Assembly (NCBI GenBank): GCA_003313425.1
Contig: NHZP01000035.1
Coordinates: 1-64,000 of the forward strand
DNA length: 64,000 bases
DNA from: Pseudopyrenochaeta lycopersici
Lineage: Eukaryota > Ascomycota > Dothideomycetes > Pleosporales > Pseudopyrenochaetaceae
Reading direction: 5' to 3'
Positions within the stretch are counted from its first letter, which is position 1. Every line of letters starts with the position of its first letter. The position numbers were made by a program, and so were the translations under genes. This document shows positions 12,211-22,329 of the stretch, piece after piece. The notes below the pieces were generated by a model. It had not been told where the DNA came from and searched no databases. It saw only the letters and a list, made by a program, of their open reading frames with translations.

Positions 12211-12766
12211 CAGGGTTAAACAGACACCTAGCTCTTTCTAGGTAATCCTATGATCTCTGTATCGCAATATAGCGCTCTTATATTTGTGTTTTCGACGTTA
12301 ACAGTTTAATGCTATGTAGGCTTTTTCTGCTCTTATTAGCTATAGCCTAACTAGAACAGACTGTTGTGCCCCTTAGGCTTCGCTATTATTTGTGGAGTTA
12401 ATAAGGTGGTTTGGCATAATCCCGCAGTTCTAGTGTTGTGAATGAGAGGTAACGTTAGAATCAAACGTGCGTGAATAACAAGAGCAGCCCTGCCTGTGTA
12501 GTCTGCCAGAAACGAAGGTAAGTATGGAGCCTGATTAAAAGTAATAAATAAAATAGTCTGAAATCTTATTAAATTGACGTAGCTAATGCACTAGCTACTT
12601 CGCAAAATCTCAGTTTTGAAGTGAATTCTCGTGGTGTGTGGTGCATGGTGCATCACGTTTGGTGCATGACGTTGAGATCTCTCGCATCTCCAAGTCTTAT
12701 CATCAAATCTCGCTGACAAAGGAAACCCATCATCACCTGATTGCCCAGGTACCCTGTGCAACGGCA
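12208..12766 (-). repeat. Gypsy-A 5' LTR
   Basis: The outer end (..GGCA, 12766) is fixed by comparison with the left copy. The inner end is inferred: TGTCAGGG at 12208 gives a TG...CA LTR of about 560 bp, but TGTCAACTC at about 11984 would also give TG and would put the 40-bp tandem repeats inside the LTR. No convincing primer-binding site separates the two options. Confidence 0.7.
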
Positions 12767-12795
12767 CAGTATTATATATAATATAATATATTAAA

Positions 12796-13140
12796 TTGTT
12801 AAGGTTGTTAAGGTTGTTAAGGTTGTTAAGGTTGTTAAGGTTGTTAAGGTTGTTAAGGTTGTTAAGGTTGTTAAGGTTGTTAAGGTTGTTAAGGTTGTTA
12901 AGGTTGTTAAGGTTGTTAAGGTTGTTAAGGTTGTTAAGGTTGTTAAGGTTGTTAAGGTTGTTAAGGTTGTTAAGGTTGTTAAGGTTGTTAAGGTTGTTAA
13001 GGTTGTTAAGGTTGTTAAGGTTGTTAAGGTTGTTAAGGTTGTTAAGGTTGTTAAGGTTATTAAGGTTGTTAAGAACGTTAAAAACTTTAAAAACTTTAAA
13101 AACTTTAAAAACTTTAAAAACTTTAAAAACTTTAATAACT
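12796..13140. repeat. 9-bp minisatellite TTGTTAAGG grading into TTTAAAAAC
   Basis: From 12796 to 13065 there are 30 units of TTGTTAAGG (one reads TTATTAAGG). From 13066 the units become TTAAGAACG and then repeated TTTAAAAAC to about 13135. The 9-bp period leaves one frame open (Leu-Arg-Leu repeats), but that frame starts at TTG and is not a gene. It sits between the Gypsy-A LTR and a probable hAT-like terminus. Confidence 0.95.
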
Positions 13141-13939
13141 TAAGGTTATTATTTTACTAGTAATAGTAATTGCTATTACTAATTAAAATTTTGTAATTAT
13201 ATTTATTTAGATTATTTACTATATATATAGTTATATATAAAGCTTAATAAAAATAAGAAAGTAAAGTTAATATTAAAAGCTAGAATAAAATTTAACTTTC
13301 TTTTTATTAGGTTTTAGTACTACTATAAATTTATATAGTAAGTACTAGTATGCTAATGTACTTAGTAACGTAGTTACTAAGGGCATCTTAGCTATGATTA
13401 GGTAGGCTTAGCTGGGAAATCCAAGTATAAAGGTAGATAGATAGGACCTCCTTAGGAGGCATTGAATCTACTAAGTATCGCCTACGCTGTACTGTTAAGT
13501 CCTGCTTTAACAGAGTCTTAATTATTTAATTCACCGTTGCCTATCTACCCTTGTCTACCTTGTTACTCGTCCCTGCACCTTACTATCTTAACTAACACGA
13601 GATGCTTAGTTGCTTCTACTGCGCGCAAGGCTACTATTAAAAGGGAGAAGTTAGCTAAGGCCTCTGTTCCTGCACACTAGTAATTACTATAAAGAATTAA
13701 CGTTACTTTTAAGAACTAAGTACTAAAACTAGAAACTTCTATACTAATAGTATAGGTTTATACTATTAAATATTACTATATACTTATACTATAGATTATA
13801 TAAGCTTTTAAGCTATATTCTATTTTTAGAATTAGTAATTACTATTTACTATTTAGTAATTACTAATTACTAAGTAATAGTAATTACTAACAGTACCTAG
13901 TAATAGTAATTACTATTACTTAGTAAAACGGTAACCCTG
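13141..13939. mobile_element. Probable non-autonomous hAT-like element
   Basis: The left end (TAAGGTTATTATTTTACTAG, then TAATAGTAATTGCTATTACT) and the inverted right end (CAGGGTTACCGTTTTACTAA, then GTAATAGTAATTACTATTACT from 13939 inward) match over about 40 bp. The same CAGGGTT...ACTAAGTAATAGTAATTAC arrangement occurs at the left end of the hAT at 15229. The inside has no transposase; 13380-13700 is less AT-rich and unrecognised. The flanking 8-mers do not match, so the ends are inferred from the inverted repeat only. Confidence 0.5.
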
Positions 13940-14642
13940 ACTATTAGTACATGGCCAATTAATACTTCTAATTTAAAAAGTTATTATTATTTAAAATATA
14001 GAGATATACTAGATAACTTAGAAGATAATAATAGTAATAATAATACTATTTTAGATATAATAGAAGATAATAGTAATACTATTTTAGATACAATAGAAGA
14101 TAATAGTAATTGTGAAGAATCTTAAAAGCTATTAGTAAGGATAACTAATAAGATTGTAAGGTTAGTTCTCCGGGATAGAGTAAGGGACTAGATAGAAGGG
14201 AGTTTAATACTAAGACAGTAAGAGAGTGCTTCTATAAAGAGTACTAAAGGTTAAGAATAATTAGTATTACTATTACTATACTGTAGAGTATAATATTAAG
14301 TTAAATATAATAAGCTATAAGGGTTTATTACGATAATCTATATATATAGAGAGTCTTATAAGACTATGCTATTCTTATAGAGTCTTATATAGAGACTAGA
14401 TATTAGAGTGTAAGATCTTTAAGACTGTAAGACTTGTAATAAGTTACGTGTTCTTTTTTTAACGCAGCCTTGTGCCTAGCGCACGTACTAGGCCGCAGGG
14501 CTTCTTAAGGCGGTTGTCCCTTAGTATATTCTTAGGTCGTAACACTATCCCCCTCCTCTAATAACTTATGCCTATATAAGTTAATCTAATATCCTCTTAA
14601 GCTACTTACTATTACTAAAAACGCAGAGATTAAATAAATAAC

Positions 14643-15150
14643 GAAGGTTAGGACGTAATAGTGTCCTGTAAACGATGTGTAGAAAATAATTTAGGTTATT
14701 AGATATCTTCTTTATCCGCAAAATATAGGAATTATAAAGAAGTTAGGGGACAGGTAGAATGCGTGCCTATTAACGTCTTAGTTCTAGATTTCTTAAAGAT
14801 TAATAAGGAGTTAGCAGACTTAGACTAATAAGACAAAGTAGTAGAAAAAGCTATTAATAAGGACGGGCGATTAGTGCAGGTAGCGTTTAACTATATTACT
14901 GCGGCGCGTTTAAAGTAGAAACGTTTGCGTAAGTAACGTAAGTTATTAAAGAAGAAAGAGGCGAGGTTATTTAATAAGGGCCTCGCAGACGTAGAGGACA
15001 TTAAACGCCTTAAGGCGTTAGAGTCCTTAAATTCTAAGTTAGCCTTAGTTAACCCTAGGGCTCTCTTAGGTGCTGCTGTTGTAGACTAGTTACTATTCTA
15101 GGAGTTAGGGCCGCTAGAGTCTTCTAGTTAGGTGTCCTTAGAATTATAAC
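14643..15150 (+). pseudogene. Decayed gene relic with CxxC motif and coiled-coil-like segment
   Basis: On the plus strand one frame reads a CKRC motif near 14667, then DFLKINKELADLD (about 14790), a run rich in Lys, Arg, Glu and Leu, and then DVEDIKRLKALESLNSKLA (about 14990-15040). TAG/TAA codons interrupt it where Trp, Gln or Arg-like codons are expected. It resembles no transposase domain. It lies between two hAT-like termini (13939 and 15229). I do not recognise the family. It may be a repeated hypothetical gene that was hit by RIP. Confidence 0.45.
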
Positions 15151-15228
15151 ACGTTTCTTAGGTTAGTTGTAGTTCTAGTACCTAAGCTCCTTTCGTTCCT
15201 TATCGCGGTAGTATTTACTAATTCGTTC

Positions 15229-15238
15229 TAGGGTTGCA
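15229..15238 (+). repeat. hAT left terminal inverted repeat
   Basis: TAGGGTTGCA; pairs with TGCATCCCTG at 28291-28300. The first base is probably an original C changed to T. Subterminal TAGTAATTACTA motifs follow to about 15350. Confidence 0.6.
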
Positions 15239-15593
15239 TATTTACTAAGTAATAGTAATTACTATTACTAAGTACCTTTAGTAATTACTAATTACTAAGT
15301 AGTAAAAGCTCTTTAGTAATAGTAATTACTAAGTTACTATTTAGTAATTAGTAAAATTCTAAAAATAGAAACTCTATATTTTTATAGTTCTATATCTAAA
15401 GCTTATAACATTTTTATATTATAACTATATATAGTAAATTAAACTTATTAAATATAAAATTTTAACTATAGATTTATAAACTACTCTTTCAATCTATATT
15501 ATTATATATAATATTCTAGAAATATAGAAATAATAGGAATTAGAAAATATAATATAGTCTTACTAAAAAAATATATATTAAATAAAAAACTAG

Positions 15594-16386
15594 CTAATCT
15601 AAACTACCTAAAGAATTTAAGAAATCTATAGCTTCTAAATTAGAAGCTATAAAATCTTCGTATAAATTATAAAAGCTTCTACTTAATTTAATCTCTTCTA
15701 GAGTATAAAACTCTTTATTATAAAGATTTAAATTATTTAAAAAATAGAAATCTTCTTTAATAAACTCCTCTTTTAAAGTAAAATAATTCTCTTTAATAGC
15801 TAGTTTAGCTTTTATATTATCTACTTCTTTAGAAGCAATTATAAGCTTATTTATAAAGCTTTTAATTATATCTATATATAATTAGTAATAGTTATATATA
15901 TATATAAATAGATAACTTACTATAATCTTTAAATAAAATACTTATATTAATTAAGTATTTATTAATACTTTCTAAAGTAGTAGAAAGAGAATTATCTATA
16001 GTACTATTATCTAGTAAAAATAGATACTCTATTTCTATATTTGCTTTTCTTAATAGATCTATAATAATATTAAGAAAGTCTTTTTTAAATAATATTAATT
16101 ATATTAAACTTACTTAAAGTAGCTTTAACTCTATCTTTTTTATAATAGCTTAGTCTATTTAAATAATAAACTATTCTTAAAGTATTTAAATAATCTATAA
16201 TATATATAGAGTTTTTATCTAATATAAAATTAATATATTTAAATATTATTATTAATAATAATATAACTTACCTTTAAAATTTCTATAATTATCAATTATA
16301 GCTTTTATAGTAGAGTCTAGTTTAGTAGATTTAACTACTATACTATTATTAATAATAGTAGAGATAAAGGTAGATTTAGTAAGCAT
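15594..16386 (-). CDS. Second hAT reading frame, opposite strand, unknown function
   Basis: An ATG at 16386 opens MLTKSTFISTIINNSIVV... on the minus strand. The first exon ends at a GTAAGT donor (intron from 16271). Later segments read DFLNIIIDLLRKANIEIEYL (around 16030-16090) and KLIIASKEVDNIKAKLA to a TAG at 15594, with AT-rich intron-like gaps between. About 200 residues, rich in Ile, Asn, Lys and Leu, probably helical. Unlike the transposase it shows no Trp/Gln-type stops in the exons. I do not recognise it; some hAT elements carry a second gene, and this could be one. Exon limits other than the first donor are approximate, and a decayed gene is also possible. Confidence 0.4.
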
Positions 16387-16545
16387 TTTAACTATAGTTT
16401 AAAAAAGCTTTAGTAAAATAAAAAGATAAAGTAGATTTACTAGTATATATACATAGTAGATAAGGATCTTATCTTTTATTTTTAAAGAATAAAATAAAAG
16501 GTAGTATAGATATATATATAGTTATAATATAGATTCTAAGTTAAG

Positions 16546-17145
16546 TTCTTAACTAAATTAAATTCTTAATTAAATTAAATTCTTAATTAAATTAAATTCT
16601 TAATTAAATTAAATTCTTAATTAAATTAAATTCTTAATTAAATTAAATTCTTAATTAAATTAAATTCTTAATTAAATTAAATTCTTAATTAAATTAAATT
16701 CTTAATTAAATTAAATTCTTAATTAAATTAAATTCTTAATTAAATTAAATTCTTAATTAAATTAAATTCTTAATTAAATTAAATTCTTAATTAAATTAAA
16801 TTCTTAATTAAATTAAATTCTTAATTAAATTAAATTCTTAATTAAATTAAATTCTTAATTAAATTAAATTCTTAATTAAATTAAATTCTTAATTAAATTA
16901 AATTCTTAGCTAAATTAGATTCTTAACTAAATTAGATTCTTAACTAAATTAGATTCCTAACTAAATTAAATTCTTAATTAAATTACATTCTTAGTTAAAT
17001 TAAGTTTTAAACTAAATTAATTTCTTAACTAAATTAAATTCTTAATTAAATTAAATTCTTAATTAAATTAAATTCTTAATTAAATTAAATTCTTAACTAA
17101 ATTAAATTCTTAACTAAATTAAATTCTTAACTAAATTATATTCTT
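16546..17145. repeat. 17-bp AT minisatellite, about 35 copies
   Basis: The unit ATTCTTAATTAAATTAA repeats head to tail, almost perfectly in the left two thirds and with variants (TTAACTAAATTAGATTC) near 16905-17145. It fills the spacer between the divergent hAT frames (minus-strand start at 16386, transposase to the right). No coding potential. Confidence 0.95.
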
Positions 17146-17580
17146 TATTAGATTCTAGTTTTACTTATAATATATAAATACTGTAGAATCTATACTTTTT
17201 CTATTCTTTTTTCTAAACTATATCTTTATACCTTATACTAAAATTAAAATTTAACTCTTTTAACTCTATTATTATATAAAAGTATTTATATTATATCTAG
17301 AAAAATCTTTTCTAAACAAGATTTATTAAGTCCTAATTTAGAATTACCTAGTATAGCTAATTTAGCTCCTATATTTAAAGATAGAAAATTTAAATTAGAA
17401 CTACTACCTTATAAAGAAGGAGAATATAGATTATTTAAAGCTAGTTATAATAGTTGTAATTATAGTACTAAATTAAAGTAGCCTATAAATACTAGTAATT
17501 TAAGTATATATTTTAAAGCTAAGCACTTTACTATAAATAATACTATTAGTATAGATAAAGATATAGAAAGTAATTCTAAT

Positions 17581-17760
17581 ATAGATTATAGTACTAGTAG
17601 TACTACTAGTACTTTAAATAATTATTTTAGAAATTCTAATATAGATTATAGTACTAGTAGTACTACTAGTACTTTAAATAATTATTTTAGAAATTCTAAT
17701 ATAGATTATAGTACTAGTAGTACTACTAGTACTTTAAATAATTATTTTAGAAATTCTAAT
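17581..17760 (+). repeat. 60-bp exact tandem triplication inside the hAT transposase
   Basis: Three consecutive 60-bp blocks (17581-17640, 17641-17700, 17701-17760) are identical. Being a multiple of three they keep the frame and add a 20-residue Ser/Thr-rich repeat between the finger and the catalytic region. Confidence 0.98.
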
Positions 17761-19185
17761 ATAAAAAAAAGACCTAGCTTTATCTTTTTTAGTAAAGAAG
17801 AATATAAAACTAATCTATTATCTTTTATTATATCTAATAATTTACCTTTTAGTATAGTAGAAAGTAGTAGATTTAATAATTTTATAAAATATTTAAAAGA
17901 TAATATACCTACTATAAGTAGAACTACTATAAAAAGAGAACTAGATAGCTTTTATACTTTAGAAGTAAATAAACTAAAATTACTCTTAAAAAATAATAAT
18001 AGTAAATATTCTATTACTTTAGATAAATAGCGATCTAATAATAATATAGATTTTTTAGCTATAACTTTACATTTTTTAGATATTAACTTTAAATTTAAAA
18101 GTTATTTAATAGGTTTTAAAGATCTTAATAATTTTAAATCTTATACTAGTAGTATTATCTATAAGATAGTTAATAGTATATTAAAAGATTTTAATATAAG
18201 AAATAATATTATAAGTATAACTAGAGATAATACTTCTAGTATTAATAGTACTATTAAGTTAATAAAAGATAGTTATAATTCTAAATTTAACTATAATATT
18301 ATAGATATAAAGTATGTAGCATATATATTAAATCTAATTAGTAATAATTTTCTAGACTATACCTTTTTTACTATTAATAATACTAAAAAATTTAATAATA
18401 ATCTAAATACTATAATAGAAAAACTTAATAAAGATAATAATAGTATAGATTTTATTAATAATAGACAAGCCTTACCTATAACTATTAGAAATATTATTAA
18501 TAAATTTAAATATAATTATTTTTTAAAAAATAACTTTAAAAAGGTAGTTAAGGATAATAAATTAAGTAATATAGGCCCTAAAATACTAATAAAAGATAAT
18601 AGTACTAGATAGCTCTCTACTTATAATATATTAGATAGATTTATTTATTTTAAAGATAAGATTATATATATTATTAATAAAGCTAATAGCTTATCTAATA
18701 AAAAGAAAAAAAGATCTAAATTTAGAATCTTTTACTATAAAAATAGAAGATTAGAATTATTTAATAAAAATAAAGTTAATTTTAAAAATATTTTAAAAAC
18801 CTACTATAAAATTATAAGGTTTTACTAGTAATTCTTATACTATAATATATATAACTTAACTATATAAAAAATTAATAGATATACTTTATTTTATAGAAGA
18901 AAAAGACTTATTATTAAAAGAAGGAATATAATAAGCTATAGATAAATTATTATTTTATTATCCTATAAATAATACTAATATAGATAAATTAAAAGATCTA
19001 TATATAGTAACTTTATTAGATCTGTATTTTAAATTAGATATATACAATAGTTTAGATTTTAATAGTATAATAGTAGATAATATAAAATTATATTTTATAG
19101 AAATATATAATAGATATAAAAAAAAATATAATATAGAGAGTAATAATAGTATAAATATAAATAGTAGTTTTAATTCTAGTTCTAG

Positions 19186-19190
19186 TTTAG
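19186..19190 (+). repeat. Gypsy-B target site duplication, left (TTTAG)
   Basis: TTTAG directly precedes the left LTR and is repeated at 27190-27194 directly after the right LTR. Five bp is the usual Gypsy duplication size. Confidence 0.95.
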
Positions 19191-19492
19191 TGTCAGGGTT
19201 CAATCCTTTCAGGTTACTAGACGCAGGTGAAAGGGTTCAATCCTTCTAAGTTACTAGACGCAGGTGAAAGGTAACGATCCTACCAAGTTACTAGACGCAG
19301 GTGAAAGGTAACTGTTACCTCTTACCTTTCACCAAGCTAGGTAACTGGATCGGGACTAGCCTGCTCTAGCTCATGTATATAGGCAGCACCTCTCCCCTGA
19401 AGGTAAGAGGTATCTGCTATTTTATCTATTTCCTTTTAAATTAAGTTTCTTTAACTAAGACCGTCCTAACTGTGCGTGTTAACTGCCTTACA
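19191..19492 (+). repeat. Gypsy-B 5' LTR
   Basis: 302 bp, TGTCAGGG...CCTTACA. It contains three direct repeats of a unit around GTTACTAGACGCAGGTGAAAG and a 12-bp inverted repeat (GGTGAAAGGTAA ... TTACCTTTCACC) starting near 19300. Confidence 0.97.
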
Positions 19493-20149
19493 TAATAGCA
19501 GATTATACAGCGCTTTAGCTCCTCTCCGTGGTTAACACACAGTTACTTAAGCTATTACCTCTTAGGTAAGTTTAACAGTAAGGTGGTACTAACGTACTAG
19601 GACTAGATCCTATCCCCCCTTAGTTAAGCTTTAGGATAGCCCTCGCACGATAGTTAATTTACGGTGCTATCCTCTGCTACTAGTTTAGCTAAAATTTTAT
19701 AAGCTATTCCCCCTTAGTTAAGCTTTAGAATAGCCTAAAATTTGCTAGGTTTCCTTACTAGTAACCTGTTTCGCACCTTAGTGCCTACGCTTTGCGCTAC
19801 CTAAACGCTAAGATTATTATTAATAAGACACGTCCTATTATTCCCTTCCTTAAATAGGAACACTCTAGGGATTATTCCTACTTTTACATATTATAGTCTG
19901 TGCGTGTGTTTTAATTTCGCGCACGTGCTGCCTTAAGCACGCATTTACTCTCTAAAACTTCCTAATTAGGTAATTCTCTAAACTTAGCCTATGCACGACA
20001 CTCCTAAGTATTTCTCCTAGTCCTAGTAACCTTACCTAACTAATATTACTACTTAACTAATAGTTAAATCTTAAGTCTACTTACTAAAGCTTAAGGATTC
20101 CCTCTAGTTTTACTTTAACTTTTACTTTTACCTCTATATTTACTCTTAC

Positions 20150-22180
20150 TTCTATCTAACCTTCTTTATTCAGCCTAATAGCAGACAGCTCTTATAATAA
20201 AGAGTCCTCTAGCTAGCAGCCTAAATTTTAAGCCTATTAGAAAGATAACGCGTTAGCTAAAACACAGGCGGCTCGTAATTAACTTAGAGAAAGAGCCTGT
20301 TAATACTAAGAGAAGAATAAGAATAAGGCTATAAAGGATTTAGAACTAGTTATCTTAGAAAACCCTATTATTAAAGATATAGAGTACCCTAAATTTACGC
20401 TAATAAGCTCCTGTGCTAACTTGTTAACTAAGGAAGTTAACCTATATTCCTTCTCTCGCGATATAACACAGCGTGCTACAGGAGCTTATTAGATACAGCT
20501 ACGTAAGGAAGCTGCTAATCTAGGTCTCCCTAAGGACTTTAATAACTATCTTCCTCTAGGTAGCCTTCTAGGTTTACTACTATCTGTAAGCTTAAGTCTA
20601 CCTACTTCTATTTAGTAATTAGCACTCTTAAGTATTTAGCTTATAAAGAACTACCTTAGTAAGTTCTTAAGCCTTAAGCCTACGTAACTTACACGCCTAA
20701 TAATACTATTTAGGTATGTCCTGTATACTCTTAATAAAGATAAGAAGTTGTTAGAGACACGCTACTTTAATACTTCTACTCTAAAGCAGGAACTAACTAA
20801 ATAATAACGTAGCTTTACTTAATAAAAGGATAAGCTAGTTAAAGAATATAATAAGCTTAGTAAGTAGTAGAATAAGCTCGTCGCTAACTATAAGACCTTA
20901 GAAGGTTTATTATAAGAAATTAAGAATAAGCGTAACTCTACGTTGCGTAACTATCTATTATCTAGCTCTCCTAAAGTTTTAGGCCTTACTAGACTTACTC
21001 TATTATAGCTAGCCCTAAGAGCTATAAATAAGCCTCTGCTAGGAGGAATAAGTACGCCTACATAAATCCTCCCCTAAGGTAACGTAGCAGGCAGTATTCT
21101 TAATAAGTTTAGTTCCCCTTAGCGTGTTCTACTCTTAACTAACCTTCCTCTTACTTACAAATACTAAACATCCCTAGGTAACATAGTAACGCTAAGCCTT
21201 TATCTAACTAAGCTCTACTATAAGATTAAGGGGTTATATTAGTTCTTATCTATAAAGAATAAGTAAATTTAAGTACCTCTAGTATACTCTAGGGGTCCTA
21301 ATCTTTATAAGTAGATTATAAAGATACTTAACTATTTTAAAAATAATAGGTTAGACTAGTAATATAATAACATATAAGCATAATTTATCTTTTAAGCTAC
21401 TAGCAGTTCTACTTAAACCTTACTGTAAAAGTCTAATAGGTTTTTATATTAATATAAGGACGACTTTAAGTATTTTTATGTCCTTAACTCTATCTTTAGT
21501 AACTATAACTACTACGTTACAGCAGAATAGTAATATAATACTTTAGTCTTCTTAGAACGTAGCTTACTAGAATACCTTACTATAGTTAAAGTATAAGCTC
21601 TGTTCTAGACAGAGTTTAACACTATTACTACTTAGCTTAGATAGATTACTGTAACTTAAGCGTATAAGCTTTAAGCTAAGCTTCTAGGCTATCTCTAACA
21701 GAGCCTTAGTAGCGCGCCCGCTGTCTATACTACTGCTAACTTCTAATCTCTTTATAATATAATTAATAATGCATGTTAGAGCTACAACCTCTAGTAATTA
21801 CCTTAGTATCTCGCTAATTAAACAAAGGGGCGTAACGCGCTAGCCAGACTAAGCCTAGCACCGCCTCGTAAATTTATTCTAAGGACAGCGGCGGATAAGC
21901 CTATTAAGAAAGCTAGTAAGCCTACTCTAGGCCTACGTCTGTTATTTAAAGATAATAGAATAGGTAACTATAAGCTAGCTAACAGTCCTAAGCCTTACAA
22001 CGCGGACTCTAGCCGTAACTAGTATTAAGGAAATCCGCGCGGTAACCTAGCTACTAATTATTACGTGCACGTAAGCCTAGAGACTAGTAACTCTAACTAT
22101 AAAAAAGCCTCTAACAGTAACAGTAATAAAGCTAAGGTTATTATTTATTTAGGGGAAGAGTAACCCTAGATAAAAGTCCT
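20150..22180 (+). pseudogene. gag: Gypsy-B gag-like region, RIP-degraded
   Basis: The region between the 5' LTR leader and the protease reads, in a broken plus-strand frame, as a Leu/Lys-rich protein. Segments near 21400-21720 (FLYQYKDDFKYFYV-like and YAKLLGYL) resemble the capsid part of fungal Gypsy gag. Stops replace expected Gln and Trp. No clear CCHC knuckle was found near 21990-22140, where it would be expected. The assignment relies mostly on position before pol. Confidence 0.6.
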
Positions 22181-22329
22181 TTATCTAGGGTTAATAATTA
22201 GTCTTAGGAAACTGCGCTAGCTACTACTTACTAGGGTAGCATACATAAGCCCGTAGCGCAGGCACTCCTATAACATACGCAGGCTGTCTAGAAAGATAAG
22301 CTATATCTAGACAGCCTAGACTAGTTTGC

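Larger units (their letters stand above)
1..12766 (-). mobile_element. Gypsy-A: large RIP-degraded LTR/Gypsy retrotransposon
   Basis: Bases 1-361 and about 12403-12766 are the same sequence in the same orientation, differing mostly by C/T and G/A transitions, so they are the two LTRs. Between them the minus strand reads, in order, gag-like, pol (RT, RNase H, integrase) and a third coding region. Next to the left LTR the minus strand has a purine-rich tract (AAAGTAGGGGAGG), the expected plus-strand primer, and the LTR edge there reads TG. All coding regions are full of TAG/TAA stops where Trp or Gln is expected, as RIP produces. Length over 12.7 kb is large for a Gypsy element. The left LTR begins outside the window, so no target duplication can be checked. 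Confidence 0.9.
17300..19190 (+). pseudogene. hAT transposase, 5' part (BED finger and catalytic region)
   Basis: A plus-strand frame shows a BED-type finger remnant (CNYSTKLK near 17455, KAKHF near 17520) and then three identical 20-residue repeats (17581-17760). It continues into LPFSIVESSRF and SRTTIKRELD, then SITLDK followed by a stop at an expected Trp and RSNN (about 18010-18040). Further on come LDINFKFKSYLIGF, RDNTSSINSTIKL, AYILNLI, and DNSTR-stop-LSTYNIL near 18600. This order is typical of fungal hAT transposases. Visible stops sit at Trp codons (TGG to TAG), a RIP effect. The frame is cut at 19190 by Gypsy-B and resumes at 27195. Confidence 0.88.

Noticed and set aside
12796..13143. 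115-codon open frame of Leu-Leu-Arg repeats
   Set aside because: It is the 9-bp minisatellite read in frame, starts at TTG, and has no gene features.
19197..19206. tRNA T-loop-like GGTTCAATCC in the Gypsy-B LTR
   Set aside because: No cloverleaf around it, and it recurs as part of the LTR direct repeats.
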